NCBI GenBank assembly: GCA_937858995.1
Contig: CALLZC010000126.1
Coordinates: 1 to 47,772 of the forward strand
DNA length: 47,772 bases
Source of the DNA: an uncultured Nostocoides sp.
Lineage (GTDB): Bacteria > Actinomycetota > Actinomycetes > Actinomycetales > Dermatophilaceae
Reading direction: 5' to 3'
Positions 46,239-47,772 of the stretch are shown piece after piece. Both the position numbers and the translations under genes were made by a program. Under the pieces are notes generated by a model. That model was given only the letters and a program-made list of their open reading frames with translations, made no database searches and had not been told where the DNA came from. Each line of letters starts with the position of its first letter. Positions within the stretch are counted from its first letter, which is position 1.

Positions 46239-46289
46239 ATGTCGCAGACGTTCGGTGCGCGCCACCCAGCTAGCGCGATCGCGGCCTAG
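46239..46289 (+). CDS. Possible 16-residue leader ORF
   Basis: GAGGAG (46225-46230) lies eight bases before ATG 46239, one of the strongest ribosome binding sites in this part. The frame stops at TAG 46287-46289, eight bases before the next gene's ATG. The product (MSQTFGARHPASAIAA) has no known relatives. It could be a leader peptide, or a chance site. Confidence 0.25.
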   Translation: MSQTFGARHPASAIAA

Positions 46290-46296
46290 GTACGTG

Positions 46297-46551
46297 ATGA
46301 CGTCCGCGGCTCGAAGTGACACCTCGACGAGAAGGCCTCCGCGACGCGTTGGGCCTTGGAAAAGGGGCCTTGGTGTCGGACTGGCTCTTGCTCTCCTGCT
46401 CGTCGGCGCGGTGCTCATAAAGCGTCAGTACTTCGACAGCATGTCAGGAGGCGGCCCGCTGGGTCTGGCCTTCCAAGGAGGTCACGTAGAAACCTGCGTA
46501 CCAGAATGGGACCGAGAATTCGTTGAAGGATCCATTGTGCTTCGCCGCTAA
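46297..46551 (+). CDS. Membrane-anchored small protein, probably cut short by a frameshift
   Basis: 84 residues from ATG 46297 (GTG 46294 also possible). A basic cytoplasmic start (STRRPPRRVGPWKRG) leads into one hydrophobic helix GVGLALALLLVGAVLI, then an extracytoplasmic part with GGHVETCVPEWDREF. It stops abruptly at 46551. The next bases encode a plausible continuation in another frame, so this is probably the N-terminal half of a protein of about 155 residues. It follows the acyltransferase gene by 184 bp and shares its lower GC. Not recognised. Confidence 0.55.
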   Translation: MTSAARSDTSTRRPPRRVGPWKRGLGVGLALALLLVGAVLIKRQYFDSMSGGGPLGLAFQGGHVETCVPEWDREFVEGSIVLRR

Positions 46552-46766
46552 AACCGTCTTTCAAGACCGAATCGTGGGAACGACGTCAAGACGCCGTCGG
46601 GGCCGTCGTTTATGGTAAGAGTCCAGACAAGAACCTCGTCGTACATTTCAGGGCACATTCCGTCCCGGCGAGCTTCGAAGCCGTTGAAATTGACTACGAG
46701 CTCGACGGGAAGACGTACACGGCAAAGACGGCGACATCAATGGTCGTCAAAGAAAAGTGCTTTTAG
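46527..46766 (+). other. Orphan reading frame continuing the 46297 gene after a frameshift
   Basis: This frame is open from 46527 to TAG 46764-46766 and has no start codon of its own before its last few codons. It reads VVYGKSPDKNLVVHF, then FEAVEIDYELDGKTYTAKTA and ends KEKCF, a credible soluble domain whose final Cys could pair with the Cys of ETCVPE upstream. One extra base between 46527 and 46551 would fuse both frames. Pseudogene or sequencing error cannot be told apart here. The remaining 76 bp before the next gene are empty. Confidence 0.55.
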
Positions 46767-46842
46767 CGTTAGCCTCGACAATTCACGGATGGGTCCCGCG
46801 GAGTTCGGGCGGCTATCGCCACTCCATCCCCCTACCGCGGAA

Positions 46843-47253
46843 TCAGGGGGCCATCGCATCCAGGCGGTCCAAGGCGGCCTCCCAGTGCGCCGCCAAATGG
46901 GCGTGATCGGCTGCTGGGTCCAAATGTTCGTGGACGATCTCGAGCTGGGTCTTGGAGTCCCCGTCCGGTCGCAGGTGGACGTCCACCAAGGTCGCCGGTG
47001 CCGCGGCGTCGGCGTGCCACGAGAAGCGGATCTGCTCCAGGGGATGGAAGCTGCGGGTCACGCCATAAGTCCCGTCGCTGGCGCGCCAACTGGCGCCCTT
47101 AGTGCCGAGTTCGCCGCCCTCGCCCAGCAGCGCCTCGGCGCCGTGGGGGGCCATCAGGGCGCCCCACACACTGGCGACCGGGTGCTCGAGCACGCGCGCC
47201 ACGCGCACGAAATCTGCCGTCTCGGGTGCCTCGCTCACGGTGTCGCTCGTCAT
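46843..47253 (-). CDS. SRPBCC (START-like/AHSA1) domain protein
   Basis: 136 residues from ATG 47253, with AAAGGA upstream. A helix-grip fold: FVRVARVLEHPVASVWGALMAPHGAEALLG at the start, then TYGVTRSFHPLEQIRFSWHA, LEIVHEHLDP and HLAAHWEAALDRLDAMA as the long C-terminal helix. This is the usual arrangement of AHSA1-type proteins, which bind hydrophobic ligands or act as stress co-factors. No ligand can be assigned. It is divergent from the lipoprotein gene. Confidence 0.88.
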   Translation of the reverse strand: MTSDTVSEAPETADFVRVARVLEHPVASVWGALMAPHGAEALLGEGGELGTKGASWRASDGTYGVTRSFHPLEQIRFSWHADAAAPATLVDVHLRPDGDSKTQLEIVHEHLDPAADHAHLAAHWEAALDRLDAMAP

Positions 47254-47390
47254 CGACAACCACGTCCTTTCACCACCGGTGTCGGGTGGACCGGCCGAGC
47301 GCCGGTCCATGCTCGACCCTACGCCCGGGCTCCGAGCGCGGGAAGGGCAGGCGGCGAAACCAACCGGGGGGGCCGCACGTCATACGCCGT

Positions 47391-47710
47391 ATGAACGCCG
47401 TGCCGCGCCGCCGCGCCCTCCTGAGCCTCGCCGTCGTCGCGCTGGCCACCAGCGCGTGCGGGAGTGAGGTGTCCGGAGGCGCGGCGAGCCCGGACGCCTC
47501 GGCTCCGCCGGCTGCGACCCAGCAGGCCCCGGCCGCGTTCACCCAGCGGGCGGCCGAGGTAGCTGCCGCAGTCCGCGCGAGCGGGGCGCTGACGGCATAC
47601 GGGCAGGGGCTGGTGACGCTCGGGGAGCGCGTGCAGTGGGGCGGGTTCACGACCGAGGCCGCCAAGGAGGGCGCCCTGGGCGGGCGGGCCCTGATCGCCA
47701 TCGACAAGGG
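47391..47710 (+). CDS. Putative lipoprotein, 3' end replaced by sequencing adapter
   Basis: 106 codons are genuine. A signal peptide (MNAVPRRRALLSLAVVALATSAC) ends in a lipobox-like TSAC with Cys23, followed by a Ser/Ala/Pro-rich linker and FTQRAAEVAAAVRASGALTAYG. A start at ATG 47391 is natural for a secreted protein, though no strong ribosome binding site precedes it. From 47711 on the sequence is adapter, so the real C-terminus is missing. Function not recognised. Confidence 0.65.
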
Positions 47711-47772
47711 CTGTCTCTTATACACATCTCCGAGCCCACGAGACGGACTCCTATCTCGTATGCCGTCTTCTG
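47711..47772 (+). other. Illumina Nextera adapter contamination
   Basis: CTGTCTCTTATACACATCT is the Nextera transposon end. It continues with CCGAGCCCACGAGAC, an 8-base index GGACTCCT (47745-47752) and the P7 part ATCTCGTATGCCGTCTTCTG. The whole read-2 adapter is present in the right order, so the last 62 bases are not from the organism. Confidence 0.99.

Noticed and set aside
47270..47725. Minus-strand frame of 151 codons starting MYKRQ at the right end
   Set aside because: Its start lies in the Nextera adapter and the rest is antisense to the lipoprotein gene and the SRPBCC upstream region.

Overview
The window looks like a complete short-read contig from a high-GC Gram-positive bacterium (Actinobacteria, possibly Micrococcales). 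The evidence is the GC-rich third codon positions, many GTG starts, ribonuclease J, a polyprenol-phosphomannose-type mannosyltransferase, DUF5302 and DUF5926 proteins, and a sugar importer without its own ATPase. The species cannot be fixed from the sequence. The left end breaks inside nearly identical WD40-coding repeats. The right end runs into an Illumina Nextera adapter (47711-47772), so the last 62 bases are not genomic. No rRNA, tRNA, insertion sequence or CRISPR array was seen.

Layout. 1-1.2 kb: 3' part of a WD40 repeat protein. 1.2-13.8 kb: mostly single metabolic and stress genes: a PadR regulator behind a 2,4-dienoyl-CoA reductase (FadH), a solute-binding-like protein without signal peptide, the protein AMPylase SelO, NADH dehydrogenase II facing a small Cys-rich protein across a CsoR-type palindrome, a serine hydrolase, a sterol-desaturase-like protein, a methyltransferase, a double ACT protein, an epimerase and a DUF808 membrane protein. 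13.9-19.5 kb: glycogen phosphorylase, a degenerate D-Ala-D-Ala-ligase-like protein and a two-component system.

19.5-27.5 kb is the most coherent accessory unit: two sugar permeases and a binding protein on the minus strand, a divergent 1135-residue carbohydrate-active enzyme of unclear family, and a LacI repressor. Two copies of the palindrome GAGAGCGCTCTC lie just downstream of candidate promoters in the divergent region. A perfect 19-bp hairpin separates the binding-protein gene from the permeases. The unit probably imports an oligosaccharide and cleaves it inside the cell. The binding-protein gene carries a one-base frameshift.

27.5-37.4 kb: DUF5302 gene flanked by structured intergenic DNA, then PfkB kinase, RsbW-like ATPase, DUF5926 protein, glycosyltransferase, MptB-like mannosyltransferase, M3 oligopeptidase, ribonuclease J and a pair of CrcB fluoride channels. 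37.4-43.9 kb: a heterodimeric ABC exporter with one degenerate ATP site, divergent from a DUF294/CBS protein coupled to a DEDDh exonuclease. 44.0-47.7 kb: an OafA-type acyltransferase with SGNH domain, a frameshifted membrane-anchored protein, an SRPBCC protein and a lipoprotein cut off by the adapter. The stretch around 44-46.8 kb looks less GC-rich than its neighbours, which suggests exchange of surface-modification genes.

No gene-free stretch longer than 300 bases is present. The largest gaps are 3843-4111, 27543-27795, 27979-28224 and 46552-46842, and what each holds is listed.
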